From contig NZ_JBHZRU010000022.1 of the NCBI RefSeq assembly GCF_043641925.1, forward strand, positions 4,093 through 68,092: a stretch of DNA of 64,000 bases, read 5' to 3'. This document shows, in pieces, positions 9,087 through 18,186 of this stretch. The position numbers and the translations under genes are program-made. Under the pieces are notes generated by a model. That model was not told the DNA's origin. It made no database searches and saw nothing but the letters and a program-made list of their open reading frames with translations. The stretch comes from Paenisporosarcina quisquiliarum_A. Lineage in GTDB: Bacteria > Bacillota > Bacilli > Bacillales_A > Planococcaceae. Positions within the stretch are counted from its first letter, which is position 1, and every line of letters begins with the position of its first letter.

Positions 9087-9170
9087 CTTTCACTTTCAAA
9101 TGACAATCTTTCACTTTCACGTGCTGATCTTTCACTTTCAAACGCGAACCTTTCACTCTCTTTTCGTTTC
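9087..9170. repeat. 21-bp-period repeat array, family CTTTCACTTTCA (four units)
   Basis: Four units start at 9087, 9108, 9129 and 9150. Each begins CTTTCACT(T/C)TC and continues with about nine variable bases, with an exact period of 21 bp. The same period is seen in the TGGCG arrays but with an unrelated conserved half. The array lies in the 366-bp gap between the EamA and DUF1206 genes. The rest of that gap holds only a terminator. Confidence 0.85.
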
Positions 9171-9242
9171 TACGAGCGAAAGACCAATTGTTTCCATAAA
9201 ATAAAACAAAGAAATCCGCATAAGGTTTTCATCTAAAGACAC

Positions 9243-9278
9243 CAAAAAGCTACCACGATAATTATCATCGCGGTAGCT
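9243..9278 (-). terminator. Terminator of the DUF1206 gene
   Basis: On the minus strand an AGCTACC...GGTAGCT stem with an inner GAT/ATC extension is followed by a T-run. It lies 24 bp past the stop codon. Confidence 0.75.
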
Positions 9279-9301
9279 CTAATTCCATACTAAAAATCAT
9301 T

Positions 9302-10147
9302 CTATTTTCGATCACCAAAGTTCATGTGTTGATAACGCCCTCGAATAATTTGATAGATTCCATATAAGATTAATCCTATAGCTACTAGTGCTAGTAAAAA
9401 TTGGCCAAATGGCTGGCTAGCTAACTCTGTTAGTGCCCCACCCAGTCCTTTTGATTCATCTGGGTTATGTGTAATGGCTGTACGAATGAAGAAGAACCCT
9501 ACCATACTTAGGACAATCCCTCGTGATATCAAACCAAGCTTTCCAGATATTCTAGCAATTTTACGTTCTTTATCATTCATTTCGTACGTTTTAAATTTAG
9601 ACATGAACTTCTCTTTTACACCACTATAAAGTTCATAAATCCCATACCCAATAATGATGGCACCTACTAGTCCAATGATCCATACACCAAATGGCTGTTC
9701 CATCAACTTTGCAGATATTGTCTTTTCCGAATTACCGCCTCCGGCATTCCCTGTATGACTCGCTAACTTAATCGCTCCAAATGCTAAATTCGAGTAAATG
9801 ACACCACTAATGAAATAGCCAGTTCGTCTAATAAGTCCTTTCGCATCCGTTCCTTCATTCTCCGGATCTTTAAATGCTTTAATAAAGTCCCATAAGATAT
9901 AGCCAATTAAACCAAGCCCAATAATCCATAATACAATTTCACCAAACGGCATTTCTGCGATTGATTGAAGTGCTCCCGACGTTCCCGTCATTTCCCCTCC
10001 AGGTCCAAACGCCGCCAGTGCAGCGAGTATCCCAATCATTCCGTATACTACACCTTTTGCCATATAGCCAAAACGACCAAAACGTCGCACCCATGGTTTT
10101 GCTTCTCTTACTTTATCTTTTGCTTCTGCTTTTGACGGCGAATGCAT
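9302..10147 (-). CDS. DUF1206 membrane protein
   Basis: This 281-residue membrane protein is made of three DUF1206 repeats, each with two hydrophobic helices. The first contains RFGRFGYMAKGVVYGMIG, the second RRTGYFISGVIYSNLAFG and the third GKLGLISRGIVLSMVG. The repeats are separated by polar loops containing GGALQ/GGALTEL-like stretches. Function is unknown; the family is widespread in bacteria. The ATG at 10147 is preferred because GAGGAA lies about 9 bp upstream; an upstream GTG would add three residues. Confidence 0.85.
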   Translation of the reverse strand: MHSPSKAEAKDKVREAKPWVRRFGRFGYMAKGVVYGMIGILAALAAFGPGGEMTGTSGALQSIAEMPFGEIVLWIIGLGLIGYILWDFIKAFKDPENEGTDAKGLIRRTGYFISGVIYSNLAFGAIKLASHTGNAGGGNSEKTISAKLMEQPFGVWIIGLVGAIIIGYGIYELYSGVKEKFMSKFKTYEMNDKERKIARISGKLGLISRGIVLSMVGFFFIRTAITHNPDESKGLGGALTELASQPFGQFLLALVAIGLILYGIYQIIRGRYQHMNFGDRK

Positions 10148-10225
10148 AATGAACACTTCCTCTACAATTCTCTTTGCATATGAAGTTCCCGCTTTGCATT
10201 AAAAAGAAACCTATATTCTCATCCA

Positions 10226-10921
10226 TTATTTTCTAGCGTGACAAATCCAGCCACCAAATAACGTCGTTGAGAAGAATTGTGAAATTCGTTCAAATCCTGC
10301 TTCCTCTAAAAGCTCTTCAATTTGACCCGCAGGAATAAAAGATAATTCTCGAACGGATTCTTCCATCGCATCGACATCTTCCGGTTCTAAATCCGTTAAA
10401 TCAAGCCAAATGGATTTCCATAAATTCATACGTTCATCAAATTCAGGTTGCGTTTGATCTCCAAACATAGACACTAAGACAAATGGTGAACCAGGTTTTA
10501 AGTTTTCTCTTACTTTTTTCAATAAACTTCTCTTTTCTTCAATCGTTTCTACAAAGTGAAGCACTAGTAGACAAGTAGACGCATCAAAACGTTCCGTAAA
10601 GTCAAGATCTTCAATAATTCCTGTATGTATGGAAACACGCTCCTCTATTCCTTCATTCTTCGCTTTTTGAATGGCCACTTCTAACATTGGTTCTGATGGG
10701 TCAACTCCTGCAAATGTCCATGTTGGGTTAGCCGAACCAAATGTAACGATTTCATTTCCACCACCTGCTCCAATTACTAATATTTTAGCTCCATCTTCCA
10801 CATTCGCACGAAGAAAGGATTGAACCATTCGAAATAATGCATCATACGATGGCATGGCCCGTCGTATCCCCTTGTCATATTCTCTTGCCATTTCCATATC
10901 AAATTCTAAATCGTCTTTCAC
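10226..10921 (-). CDS. Class I SAM-dependent methyltransferase
   Basis: This 231-residue soluble enzyme has the Rossmann methyltransferase fold. Motif I is ILVIGAGGGNE (about residues 43-53), followed by the acidic end of beta2 in FAGVDPSEPMLEVA, and motif IV is around ASTCLLVLHFV. The substrate is not evident. The start is GTG after GGGGGAAT. It lies upstream of the DUF1206 gene on the same strand with a 78-bp gap. Confidence 0.87.
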   Translation of the reverse strand: MKDDLEFDMEMAREYDKGIRRAMPSYDALFRMVQSFLRANVEDGAKILVIGAGGGNEIVTFGSANPTWTFAGVDPSEPMLEVAIQKAKNEGIEERVSIHTGIIEDLDFTERFDASTCLLVLHFVETIEEKRSLLKKVRENLKPGSPFVLVSMFGDQTQPEFDERMNLWKSIWLDLTDLEPEDVDAMEESVRELSFIPAGQIEELLEEAGFERISQFFSTTLFGGWICHARK

Positions 10922-11057
10922 TTTTTATTCCCCCGATTATCTTAGCTTGTATGTCTCCTATTATGTGCTTTTCCAATTAAACTTTCAAACAGCTAGTGAA
11001 TGGCATTCATCCTTTATAGAATGGTACACTTACTCAAAATAACTGTCTTCATAGGGG

Positions 11058-12047
11058 ATGAATTGGTTGAATAAACACATTGAAAAAAGAAAATTAGGAC
11101 AATCTGATTTATCACTCTCTGCAATTGGTCTTGGCACATGGCAGTTCAGCAAAGGAACTGGATTGGTCGGGAAATTTTGGGGAGCGTTAGATGATGAGTT
11201 AACTGGAGAGATTATTAAGACATCCTTAGATGGTGGCATTAACTGGTTTGATACAGCCGAAGTATATGGTGGTGGCGAGTCTGAAAAAATAGTAGCGAAA
11301 GCGCTAGATTCTATTGGCGTTACACCTGATGATGCAAAAATCGCAACGAAATGGTGGCCAGCATTGCGAACGGCTGCTTCGATATCGAAGACGATTAACA
11401 TCCGTAAAGAAGCTCTCAATCATAGACCCATTGATTTATACCAAATTCATCAACCCTTTTCATTTTCATCTGTTGAAAAGCAAATGCTTGAGATGATTAA
11501 ACTTGTGAATGAAGGACATATCAAACATATCGGGGTTAGTAACTTCAGCGTGGAAGCTATGATTGAATCGCATAGAATCTTAACTGAGCATGGCCTAACA
11601 CTGGCTTCAAATCAAGTGAAATATAGTTTGCTCGATCGTCGAATTGAAGAAAGTGGCATGATTGAGCGTGCAAAAGAATTGGGTATCTCTATTATCGCCT
11701 ACTCACCTCTTGAACAAGGTTTACTAACAGGGAAGTTCCACGATAACCCAGCTTTAATTCAACAAGCAAAGGGACCTCGTCGATATCAACGCAAATTTAA
11801 AGAAACTGGTCTTAACGAGACAAAACCTTTAATCAATCTACTTGATACAATTGGAGAAAAATATAATGTTAGCGCGAGTCAAGTCGCATTGAACTGGTTA
11901 ATACATTACCATGGTGACACCGTATTCGCTATACCCGGCGCTACTAAAGCACACCATGCTCAAGATAATGTTGGCGCGTTAACTTTCAAGCTCGATACCG
12001 GTGAGCTTGAAGAGATTTCTCGAACTTCTTGGAAAGTTCTCGGATAA
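11058..12047 (+). CDS. Aldo/keto reductase
   Basis: This 329-residue NADPH-dependent oxidoreductase has the TIM-barrel AKR fold. The catalytic tetrad is intact: D65 and Y70 in WFDTAEVYGGG, K98 in ATKWWP and H131 in LYQIHQP. The NADP-binding end is visible in AYSPLEQGLLTGKF and IPGATKAHHAQDN. The physiological substrate is unknown. It is followed after 33 bp by a phosphotransferase-family gene on the same strand. Confidence 0.9.
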   Translation: MNWLNKHIEKRKLGQSDLSLSAIGLGTWQFSKGTGLVGKFWGALDDELTGEIIKTSLDGGINWFDTAEVYGGGESEKIVAKALDSIGVTPDDAKIATKWWPALRTAASISKTINIRKEALNHRPIDLYQIHQPFSFSSVEKQMLEMIKLVNEGHIKHIGVSNFSVEAMIESHRILTEHGLTLASNQVKYSLLDRRIEESGMIERAKELGISIIAYSPLEQGLLTGKFHDNPALIQQAKGPRRYQRKFKETGLNETKPLINLLDTIGEKYNVSASQVALNWLIHYHGDTVFAIPGATKAHHAQDNVGALTFKLDTGELEEISRTSWKVLG

Positions 12048-12080
12048 TAAACCCGCGTGTTGCGAAAGGATCTTACTGTT

Positions 12081-12974
12081 ATGAATCAAGTAAATGAAAA
12101 ACTTGAAAATTGGATTCAGCTTCAATTAGGACAAGAGGTTACAAAAACAAGTTCTCTAAAAGGTGGCGTTTCATCCGTCATCTCTCATCACGTATTAGAC
12201 GATCAATCATCCGTCGTTTCCAGGCAAATTTTGAATAAAGAATGGTTAGCTGAAGAACCAGATTTAATCATTCATGAGCGAGCTAGCTTACTCGCTCTTT
12301 CAAAAGAAGACCTGCCCGTCCCAACGTTTTTAGCTGCAGATTCAAATGTTGAAGAGTGTGATGCTCCAACTCTTTTAATGAGTGCAATACCAGGAAAAGT
12401 TCAGTTAAACCGTAGTGTGTACGAAGCCGGTATGCCACAACTTGCAGAAACCTTATACCGAATTCATCAAACACCGATTCCATCAGACTTTCCATGGAAG
12501 TATGCACCATATACGCCTATTCATGAGATGACAGTTCCTAACTGGACCACTAATCCAGACGAGTGGAAGAAAGCACTTCATTTTGTACAACACTCTACTC
12601 CATCCTTTACACCGGTCTTTATTCATCGCGATTATCACCCAACCAATATACTTTGGGAGGACGGGAAATTAAGTGGTGTAGTGGACTGGATCAATGCATG
12701 TAGCGGTCCTGCATTAGTAGATGTTGCACATTGTCGGATGAATTTCGCTTTGTTGTATGGCGTCGAAACGGCTGACTCATTCCTAAAAGCATATTTTAAT
12801 GAACATCCCATGGATTATAATCCTCATTGGGATATTTTAAGTGTGTTTGATTTTGTGGATGAAGAGATGGATGTATACGAAGGTTGGACTGATCTTGGGT
12901 ATACAGAATTATCCTCCAGTCTTATGAAATCAAGAGCTGATGAATACATTCGGCATTTATGTAAGTTCATATAG
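12081..12974 (+). CDS. Aminoglycoside phosphotransferase (APH)-family kinase
   Basis: This 297-residue protein has the APH/choline-kinase-like fold. The catalytic loop reads HRDYHPTN (H182-N189), with the predicted catalytic Asp184, and the metal-binding D202 lies in VVDWINA. The family phosphorylates small molecules such as aminoglycosides, macrolides, homoserine or sugars. Nothing here shows it to be a resistance enzyme, and it lies in an ordinary chromosomal context. I chose the ATG at 12081 (GAAAGGA upstream) over a GTG at 12057. Confidence 0.82.
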   Translation: MNQVNEKLENWIQLQLGQEVTKTSSLKGGVSSVISHHVLDDQSSVVSRQILNKEWLAEEPDLIIHERASLLALSKEDLPVPTFLAADSNVEECDAPTLLMSAIPGKVQLNRSVYEAGMPQLAETLYRIHQTPIPSDFPWKYAPYTPIHEMTVPNWTTNPDEWKKALHFVQHSTPSFTPVFIHRDYHPTNILWEDGKLSGVVDWINACSGPALVDVAHCRMNFALLYGVETADSFLKAYFNEHPMDYNPHWDILSVFDFVDEEMDVYEGWTDLGYTELSSSLMKSRADEYIRHLCKFI

Positions 12975-12979
12975 TAAGC

Positions 12980-13007
12980 AAAAAGGAGAGCAATTTGCTC
13001 TCCTTTT
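12980..13007. terminator. Bidirectional terminator
   Basis: An AAAAGGAGAGC / GCTCTCCTTTT stem between convergent genes. Confidence 0.85.
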
Positions 13008-13012
13008 CAAAT

Positions 13013-13684
13013 TCACTTATTATTACGTTTCATTAACCAAGAAACTAATAACATCAATCCCCCAGCTCCAAGAGATGCAGACGCTGGAAATTCAAATGAA
13101 GGACCAAAATCAGGTATGAACATATTTGCTGCGATAATCACTGCAAAACTGACTGCACCGAATAATCCAGCTTTTATCATGTCCATCTTGCCATTCGCAT
13201 TTTCATTAAATACAGACCTGCGAATTAAACCAAAAATAAGTTTCACGCCAATGACAACACTTAGCCCAATTAGAGCTAAAATAATCAGAGTAGGAATCAT
13301 ATAAACAGTTGTGCTCACTGTGGTAAACGATGTAAAGAGAAGTAATATTAATCCTCTACTAACTAAAAACCATCCCATTAATGTAAAGGCAAGTTGGCCA
13401 ATGAATTTTACCATATCACGCTTTTCTTCTTGGGGTAGCTGTTCAATCAGGTCATCTGCATAACTTTTCGGGTCATGACCAAATACTTCAGCCGCCGTTT
13501 TCCCCTCTTTTTGTGCTGCGATCATATGATCTAGCATTTCCATCAACACTTCTTCTGTATGCTGTTCTGATAGTGTTAGGTCTGTACGCAAATACACAAC
13601 CATGCTCGTATAATACTTCTCATTTTCTTCATTTAACAATTTTCTTTTTTCATTGTTTTGTTGAATTAATTCATTTAAATTCAT
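13013..13684 (-). CDS. Membrane protein of the PadR-partner type (HAAS/DUF1129-like)
   Basis: This 223-residue protein has an N-terminal helical cytoplasmic domain (residues 1-95, MLDHMIAAQKEGKTAAEVFGHDP) like the HAAS/DUF1129 modules found next to PadR regulators, then four to five membrane helices (about 97-218). Its start overlaps the end of the padR-like gene by 14 bp, so the two are translationally coupled. The family is thought to work with the PadR protein in sensing, but its function is not established. Confidence 0.75.
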   Translation of the reverse strand: MNLNELIQQNNEKRKLLNEENEKYYTSMVVYLRTDLTLSEQHTEEVLMEMLDHMIAAQKEGKTAAEVFGHDPKSYADDLIEQLPQEEKRDMVKFIGQLAFTLMGWFLVSRGLILLLFTSFTTVSTTVYMIPTLIILALIGLSVVIGVKLIFGLIRRSVFNENANGKMDMIKAGLFGAVSFAVIIAANMFIPDFGPSFEFPASASLGAGGLMLLVSWLMKRNNK

Positions 13685-14012
13685 TTGGATCTCCCTTCAT
13701 TAATAAAGCGTTAATCGGCACAGATAGTTGCTGCCACTCGTTTGTAATGATTTCGAGTGCTTGAATACCGTTTTGCGTAAGAGAATAATATTTACGGTTT
13801 GGACCAGATTCAGATGGTCGCATTTCACCATAAATTAAATCATTCTTTTGCAACCGCAATAGAACAGGGTAAACTGTTCCCTCACTCACATCTGGTAACC
13901 CCACTAATTGCAGTTTCTTTGAGAGTTCATACCCATAAACGGGTTCTTTCGAGATAACTGCCAGTACGCATCCATCCAAAATTCCTTTTAGCAATTGACT
14001 ACGAATCGACAT
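13671..14012 (-). CDS. PadR-family transcriptional regulator
   Basis: This 113-residue winged-helix regulator has the PadR hallmarks: LLKGILDGCVLAVISKEPVYGYELSKKL at the N-terminus (split by variable positions), then EGTVYPVLLRLQKNDLI and PNRKYYSLTQNG forming the wing. It probably represses its own operon with the HAAS-like membrane protein. Two palindromes just upstream of its start are good operator candidates. Confidence 0.9.
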   Translation of the reverse strand: MSIRSQLLKGILDGCVLAVISKEPVYGYELSKKLQLVGLPDVSEGTVYPVLLRLQKNDLIYGEMRPSESGPNRKYYSLTQNGIQALEIITNEWQQLSVPINALLMKGDPNEFK

Positions 14013-14031
14013 AAAACCACCAAGCTCTCAG

Positions 14032-14074
14032 TGTATTGTAATACAAGGTAGCAGATATAAATTCAACTACCTTG
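14032..14074. promoter_or_regulatory. Probable PadR operator palindromes
   Basis: TGTATTGTAATACA (14032-14045) is a palindrome. It overlaps a second inverted repeat, CAAGGTAG (14044-14051) with CTACCTTG (14067-14074). Both lie directly upstream of the padR-like start and fit an autoregulatory operator. Confidence 0.55.
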
Positions 14075-14152
14075 TTTTGCAAAGTAGTTACTTGAAGTAT
14101 AGATTAATATTTTATTTCAGTCAAACATATAGTTTAAAAAGGAGTTGTAGAT

Positions 14153-14464
14153 ATGACCGAACCCATTCATATAATGATATTGATACTTCAAGTACTCATC
14201 CCATTAATTATTTCCTTAATTCTCTTTTCAAGTACACTAAAAACTAGATGGCGATGGTTAATTGCGATTCTATTATTTTTAATGATTAGTAGTCCACTTT
14301 CTTACGCACTCATTTATACGTATTTCAATTTTCCGCGTCAAGCAAATATTAGTGTTGGGTCTATTACCCTCTTCGTTTGGTCCAGTGCACTCGTTCTTGG
14401 GATTATCGCGATTATCCGAATAGCTTTTATAATTAAATTAGTAAAAAAAGAAACAACGAGATAA
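14153..14464 (+). CDS. Small membrane protein, unknown function
   Basis: A 103-residue protein with three hydrophobic helices (about residues 8-28, 34-58 and 70-95) and a short basic tail. A good RBS (AAAAGGAG) lies 8 bp before the ATG and a terminator overlaps its stop codon, so it is a single-gene unit. I recognise no family. Confidence 0.7.
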   Translation: MTEPIHIMILILQVLIPLIISLILFSSTLKTRWRWLIAILLFLMISSPLSYALIYTYFNFPRQANISVGSITLFVWSSALVLGIIAIIRIAFIIKLVKKETTR

Positions 14465-14482
14465 TGAATCTCGTTGTTTTTT
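14451..14482 (+). terminator. Terminator overlapping the stop codon
   Basis: An AACAACGAGAT / ATCTCGTTGTT stem then T6. The stop codon lies in the 5' arm/loop. Confidence 0.85.
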
Positions 14483-14826
14483 ATGTGTTATTAGATTATT
14501 ATTCCTTTGATTTCTTTACTATATATGGAGCAATATGATTTCTTTGGCATAGCGGGACTGCTGAGACCCCGTAGAATACGTCTTTTGCAAAAGTCGTTTT
14601 CCACAAAGTAAGCGTAGAGATGCAATGCACTTTAATGTTTCGAAGCTAGCGCAGCGATGCAGAAACAGAAACAGGAGCACTGTTAAGAAATCGTAACAGT
14701 TATACGGAATATCACTGCAACATTTTACAATGCTAAAATTCAAACGAGCGAAAACTTATTTATGTTACTACGGGTAGATAAAATAAGAACTAAGATAGTT
14801 AGATCTTGGAAAGGAGTGAGTACTGG
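14483..14826. other. Gene-free gap with a degenerate GC-rich repeat
   Basis: Around 14545-14660 a GC-richer stretch (GCGGGACTGCTGAGACCCCG) resembles the dispersed intergenic repeats of Bacillaceae and differs in composition from its surroundings. An inverted repeat ACTGTTA / TAACAGT lies at 14679-14700. I see no gene. The promoter of the sigma factor gene should lie in 14700-14810. Confidence 0.4.
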
Positions 14827-15363
14827 TTGTTTCAAAGTAAATGGATTAAACAAATTCAAGCAGACAATCAAGAAGCATTTCGACAATTTTATGAAGCTTA
14901 TTCGGAATATGCGATTCGAACAGCTTCTGCCATCACGCGAAATCGTGAAATGGCCAAAGACGCAGTCCAGGAAACATTCATACGAGTGTATCGGAATATC
15001 GGGAAATATAATCCTACACTTCCGTTTAATTCTTGGTTTTATCGGATTCTAACTAATGAATGCTTACGAATACTGAAAAAAAATTCAATGTACTCAAAGT
15101 TTGAACATCCTAACCTTGAAAACGAACCATCTAATGAGAATAAACCTATCCCTCAAACTTCTGATTTATATGAAGAAATACAAGAACTAGATGATGCCTT
15201 TCGAATTCCTCTCATCTTAAAATATTTGAAGGGATTTTCAGAAAAAGAAATAGCGGAAATTCTTGAACTGAATCAAAATACAGTCAAGTCAAGGTTGTTT
15301 CAAGGTAGAAAACGACTAAAAAATCAGTTGGATTCAACCGAAAAGGAGGATGAGACTTTGTGA
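14827..15363 (+). CDS. ECF-type RNA polymerase sigma factor
   Basis: This 178-residue group IV sigma factor has region 2 at about residues 20-85 (EAFRQFYEAYSEYAIRTA; DAVQETFIRVYRNI) and region 4 at about 120-170 (DAFRIPLILKYLKGFSEKEIAEIL; NTVKSRLFQGRKRL). The TTG at 14827 is preferred because AAGGAG lies 10 bp upstream; a TTG at 14806 would start before the RBS. The stop overlaps the start of the next gene, its probable anti-sigma partner. The regulon is unknown. Confidence 0.88.
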   Translation: MFQSKWIKQIQADNQEAFRQFYEAYSEYAIRTASAITRNREMAKDAVQETFIRVYRNIGKYNPTLPFNSWFYRILTNECLRILKKNSMYSKFEHPNLENEPSNENKPIPQTSDLYEEIQELDDAFRIPLILKYLKGFSEKEIAEILELNQNTVKSRLFQGRKRLKNQLDSTEKEDETL

Positions 15364-16106
15364 GTAATTTTGACAAACGCGTAAAAGAAGAACTTCATGT
15401 ACGAACAGAAAAACATATTCAAAAGATGAAGGGTGAAATATGGAACGAACTTGAACAAGAATTATTTACAAATAACAAAGGGGAGAGTAATAAGTTGAAA
15501 AAAAGAAAAAAAGGGAAAGCAATCGTCTGGTTGATTGCTTCGGCGGCGTTACTTTTAATGCTCAGTTTGCAAAGTGAAACGGGGCAGGCTTTGAAAAGCG
15601 AAATCAAAGACTTATTTATTCCCGAGAAAGAAGTCATTCAAAACATTGAAGGGAACGATGAAAAAATAGAAGTTCAGTTAAACGAAGGATCCGACTCTGA
15701 ATATGTGATATATGTTGATGAAGAACGATATAAATTAACTAAAGGGGAAGAATCTGATATGATTTCAAGCATTATTCCCCCCCCAGAAAATTTCCCTGAA
15801 GTTACGATGGAAATTAAACAAGTCGTAGATGAAAAACCTGAAAACTTAATAAAAAAAATCGAAGCTGAGTTAAAAAAAGAGTATCCTGAGCTACGAGCTA
15901 TAGAAGAAGTAACTGAACCTGTTACCGGATATTTATTACACGGAGCAGGTGGTCATGAACCTGATAGTAATATCGTCCATACGTACGTGATAAGCAATGG
16001 AAAAGAAGGAAGCTTCGTTATTATGCAAAAATACTTCTTACTAGCAGCAGAAGGACATGGAGCGCGATTCCACCGTATGCTGGAAACCTTTGAAATCATT
16101 GAATGA
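15360..16106 (+). CDS. Probable membrane anti-sigma factor
   Basis: This 248-residue protein has a basic N-terminal cytoplasmic part, a single membrane helix (IVWLIASAALLLMLSL, about residues 54-70) and an extracytoplasmic domain. The position, with GTGA overlapping the stop of the ECF sigma gene, and the topology fit an anti-sigma factor that holds the sigma factor until an envelope signal arrives. I do not see the zinc-binding HxxxCxxC motif, so it is not a classical ZAS protein. Confidence 0.7.
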   Translation: MSNFDKRVKEELHVRTEKHIQKMKGEIWNELEQELFTNNKGESNKLKKRKKGKAIVWLIASAALLLMLSLQSETGQALKSEIKDLFIPEKEVIQNIEGNDEKIEVQLNEGSDSEYVIYVDEERYKLTKGEESDMISSIIPPPENFPEVTMEIKQVVDEKPENLIKKIEAELKKEYPELRAIEEVTEPVTGYLLHGAGGHEPDSNIVHTYVISNGKEGSFVIMQKYFLLAAEGHGARFHRMLETFEIIE

Positions 16107-16108
16107 AC

Positions 16109-16145
16109 AAAAATGAGGAACCAAAACTACAAGGTTCCTCATTTT
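16109..16145. terminator. Terminator after the sigma/anti-sigma operon
   Basis: An AAATGAGGAACC / GGTTCCTCATTT stem flanked by A- and T-runs between convergent genes. Confidence 0.85.
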
Positions 16146-16153
16146 CTTTATAT

Positions 16154-16600
16154 CTATCCTAACTTCATCACATGTGTGATATGTGGTGCATCATGTGTTT
16201 CTTCGAATCCATTCGCTCTATAAAAGGCATCGGCTTTTGCCGACTCTGTCTTACAGGTAATTTCTTTAAAGTTTTCACTTGCATGGTTTTTTAATTCAGA
16301 AAGCAATTGTGAGCCTACGCCTTGTCTTCTAACACTTTGCAACGTATAGAACCTCTTTAAACGTGCTGTATCATTACTTTCATAAGGATTTTGACTAATA
16401 CCACCAATAGCTACTAATTTATCTGGACCTTCCCATACGCCATAAAGAGCTTCACCTTCTTTACTGAACGTATTCGTTCCGTCTTCGTAATCATTTACTA
16501 ACCGAGTTAAGAACCGGTAACCCTCTTCTTCACTTTCCGCTACCAACTGTGATACATCGACTTTCTTCAAATCTTCTATACGTTGAACTTTAAATGTCAT
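16154..16600 (-). CDS. GNAT family N-acetyltransferase
   Basis: This 148-residue single-domain GNAT has the CoA-binding loop RRQGVG (about residues 91-96) in LQSVRRQGVGSQLLSEL and a C-terminal FYRANGFEE. The substrate is unknown. The RBS GAGGAGGAA precedes the ATG. Confidence 0.85.
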   Translation of the reverse strand: MTFKVQRIEDLKKVDVSQLVAESEEEGYRFLTRLVNDYEDGTNTFSKEGEALYGVWEGPDKLVAIGGISQNPYESNDTARLKRFYTLQSVRRQGVGSQLLSELKNHASENFKEITCKTESAKADAFYRANGFEETHDAPHITHVMKLG

Positions 16601-16712
16601 TAGAGTTCCTCCTCTTTCATCAGCATTTTCTTAGTCTTACTCTATGTTTATTCGATAAAGACAAGCTTAATCCCTTTATTTTTTAAATTTTCAATCAATA
16701 ATATCGAAAAAG

Positions 16713-16738
16713 AAAAGCTGACCGTTAAGTCAGCTTTT
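16713..16738 (-). terminator. Terminator of the GIY-YIG gene
   Basis: An AAAAGCTGAC / GTCAGCTTTT stem directly past the stop codon. Confidence 0.8.
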
Positions 16739-16740
16739 CA

Positions 16741-17118
16741 TCATTGATGAACAAATTTCTTATCTACATTATACTTCGCTACCAGTTTGTTAATCGCATA
16801 CGTTTCGTAAATTTCACGATCTAGTGCGTCATCCACGAAAAAGATTTCGATTTTTACTACTTCCTCACGATGATTTTTTATCGGAGAAACATTGTCTTCG
16901 AAATGTTTTTTCACACGTTGTCTTAACTTACGTGCTTTTCCTACAAATAGTAACTCATTTTCTCTGTTGAAGAACATAATGAGTCCACCTTTGTCGCGTG
17001 GAATTTGATGAAAATCAATAAATCCATAAACTGATGGGATTTCTACTTCATTTTCTTTCACTACTTGTGTACGTTGTCTAATTACTAAATCTGGTTTTGG
17101 CAATTCGATCTTAATCAT
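16741..17118 (-). CDS. GIY-YIG nuclease-family protein
   Basis: This 125-residue protein contains one GIY-YIG-like domain (about residues 38-115). The first motif reads GLIMF rather than GIY and the second LFVG rather than YIG. It is followed by KARKLRQRVKKHF with the conserved Arg and a downstream ETYAINKLVAKYN. The degenerate motifs leave catalysis open. It may be a UvrC-like or structure-specific nuclease relative. Single gene. Confidence 0.7.
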   Translation of the reverse strand: MIKIELPKPDLVIRQRTQVVKENEVEIPSVYGFIDFHQIPRDKGGLIMFFNRENELLFVGKARKLRQRVKKHFEDNVSPIKNHREEVVKIEIFFVDDALDREIYETYAINKLVAKYNVDKKFVHQ

Positions 17119-17220
17119 ATTCAGTCACGTCCTCGCTATATCTAGACTGTTATATTATCATATTTACGGCATAAAATCTAATTTCACTTAGCGAGTCATT
17201 GAATACCGGATAGAATTGTT

Positions 17221-18036
17221 CTATCTAACACTTTCAATAGCTTGTCGTACGCTCGCAAAAGTATGGAATGAGGAAAAATCTATCCCTGCTTGAACAACTG
17301 CCATTGATAGGTTGGGACGAATTCCTGTAAATAATACGTGTATGCCTAAAAGTTGCAATACGTTGTGAATTGTAAAGACGTGATGGGCAACCTCTTGATC
17401 AATCGTCAAGATACCAGAAAAATCAATGATCAAATGTTCCACTTCAAGAGTTGGAATGGTCGGTATTACATTATTCAATAAATGCTGAACACGTTGTTGA
17501 TCGATAATACCGATCAATGGTAAAACCGCAATTCCTTCTTGAACCGGCACAATCGGTGCAGAAAGTTCATTAATTTCTTTTTGACGGTCATACATTAAGC
17601 CATCACGGTATGCTTCATAAGCAAAAATCGTTTCAATCATGCTAACATCCATCAGGTAACTAACACGGTTGTTAATGGTTACAACATCTTCAGTCGATAA
17701 TTCGTGGTCAATTGAAATTTGAGTGATTCTCTTTAAAAATTTCAAGCGATTTTCAGCATATGGTTTAATTAGCGCGGAAAGTTGTGACAACAATTTAGCT
17801 TGTTCCTCGCCATATTTTTTACTCCACTCTATTAGTTCTTCTGCAGCAACTTCATCACTTTCTTTAAATGATTCTGCTAATAAAATAAGAAATTCTGCAT
17901 TCGATTTCACTGAAAGTTGAATTAAATCTTCAGTAATTTCAATTTCGACAGTCGCCAAACTTTCCTCAACCATTTCTCGAGAAATTTCTTCAGCATGGTT
18001 TATTAAATATGTACCTACACGGTTAATTGCTTCCAT
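17221..18036 (-). CDS. RsbR-family stressosome protein (STAS domain)
   Basis: This 271-residue protein has the layout of RsbR paralogues: a variable helical, globin-like N-terminal sensor (residues 1-150) and a C-terminal STAS domain (about 160-270). The STAS core reads HLIIDFSGILTIDQEVA, with a Thr in the position phosphorylated by RsbT in RsbR proteins. It would be a stressosome component controlling the general stress (sigma B) pathway. No rsbS/rsbT partner is in this neighbourhood. Confidence 0.85.
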   Translation of the reverse strand: MEAINRVGTYLINHAEEISREMVEESLATVEIEITEDLIQLSVKSNAEFLILLAESFKESDEVAAEELIEWSKKYGEEQAKLLSQLSALIKPYAENRLKFLKRITQISIDHELSTEDVVTINNRVSYLMDVSMIETIFAYEAYRDGLMYDRQKEINELSAPIVPVQEGIAVLPLIGIIDQQRVQHLLNNVIPTIPTLEVEHLIIDFSGILTIDQEVAHHVFTIHNVLQLLGIHVLFTGIRPNLSMAVVQAGIDFSSFHTFASVRQAIESVR

Positions 18037-18146
18037 CGTTCACACGTCCTCATCTTAATGTCCAAGTCTATCAAGCTTCTAAATGGATTCTACTATAAAA
18101 CGCAGCAATAAACACGAATATTCAATAATTTCCTAAAAAAATAAAC

Positions 18147-18179
18147 AAAACCCACTCATTTTTAGAAAAGAGTGGGTTC
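18147..18179 (-). terminator. Terminator of the ytxJ-like gene
   Basis: An AACCCACTC / GAGTGGGTT stem just past the stop codon. Confidence 0.8.
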
Positions 18180-18186
18180 TATTGCA

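Noticed and set aside
12081..12974. Aminoglycoside resistance gene
   Set aside because: Only the general APH fold is visible. The context is chromosomal with no mobile features, so a resistance role is not supported.
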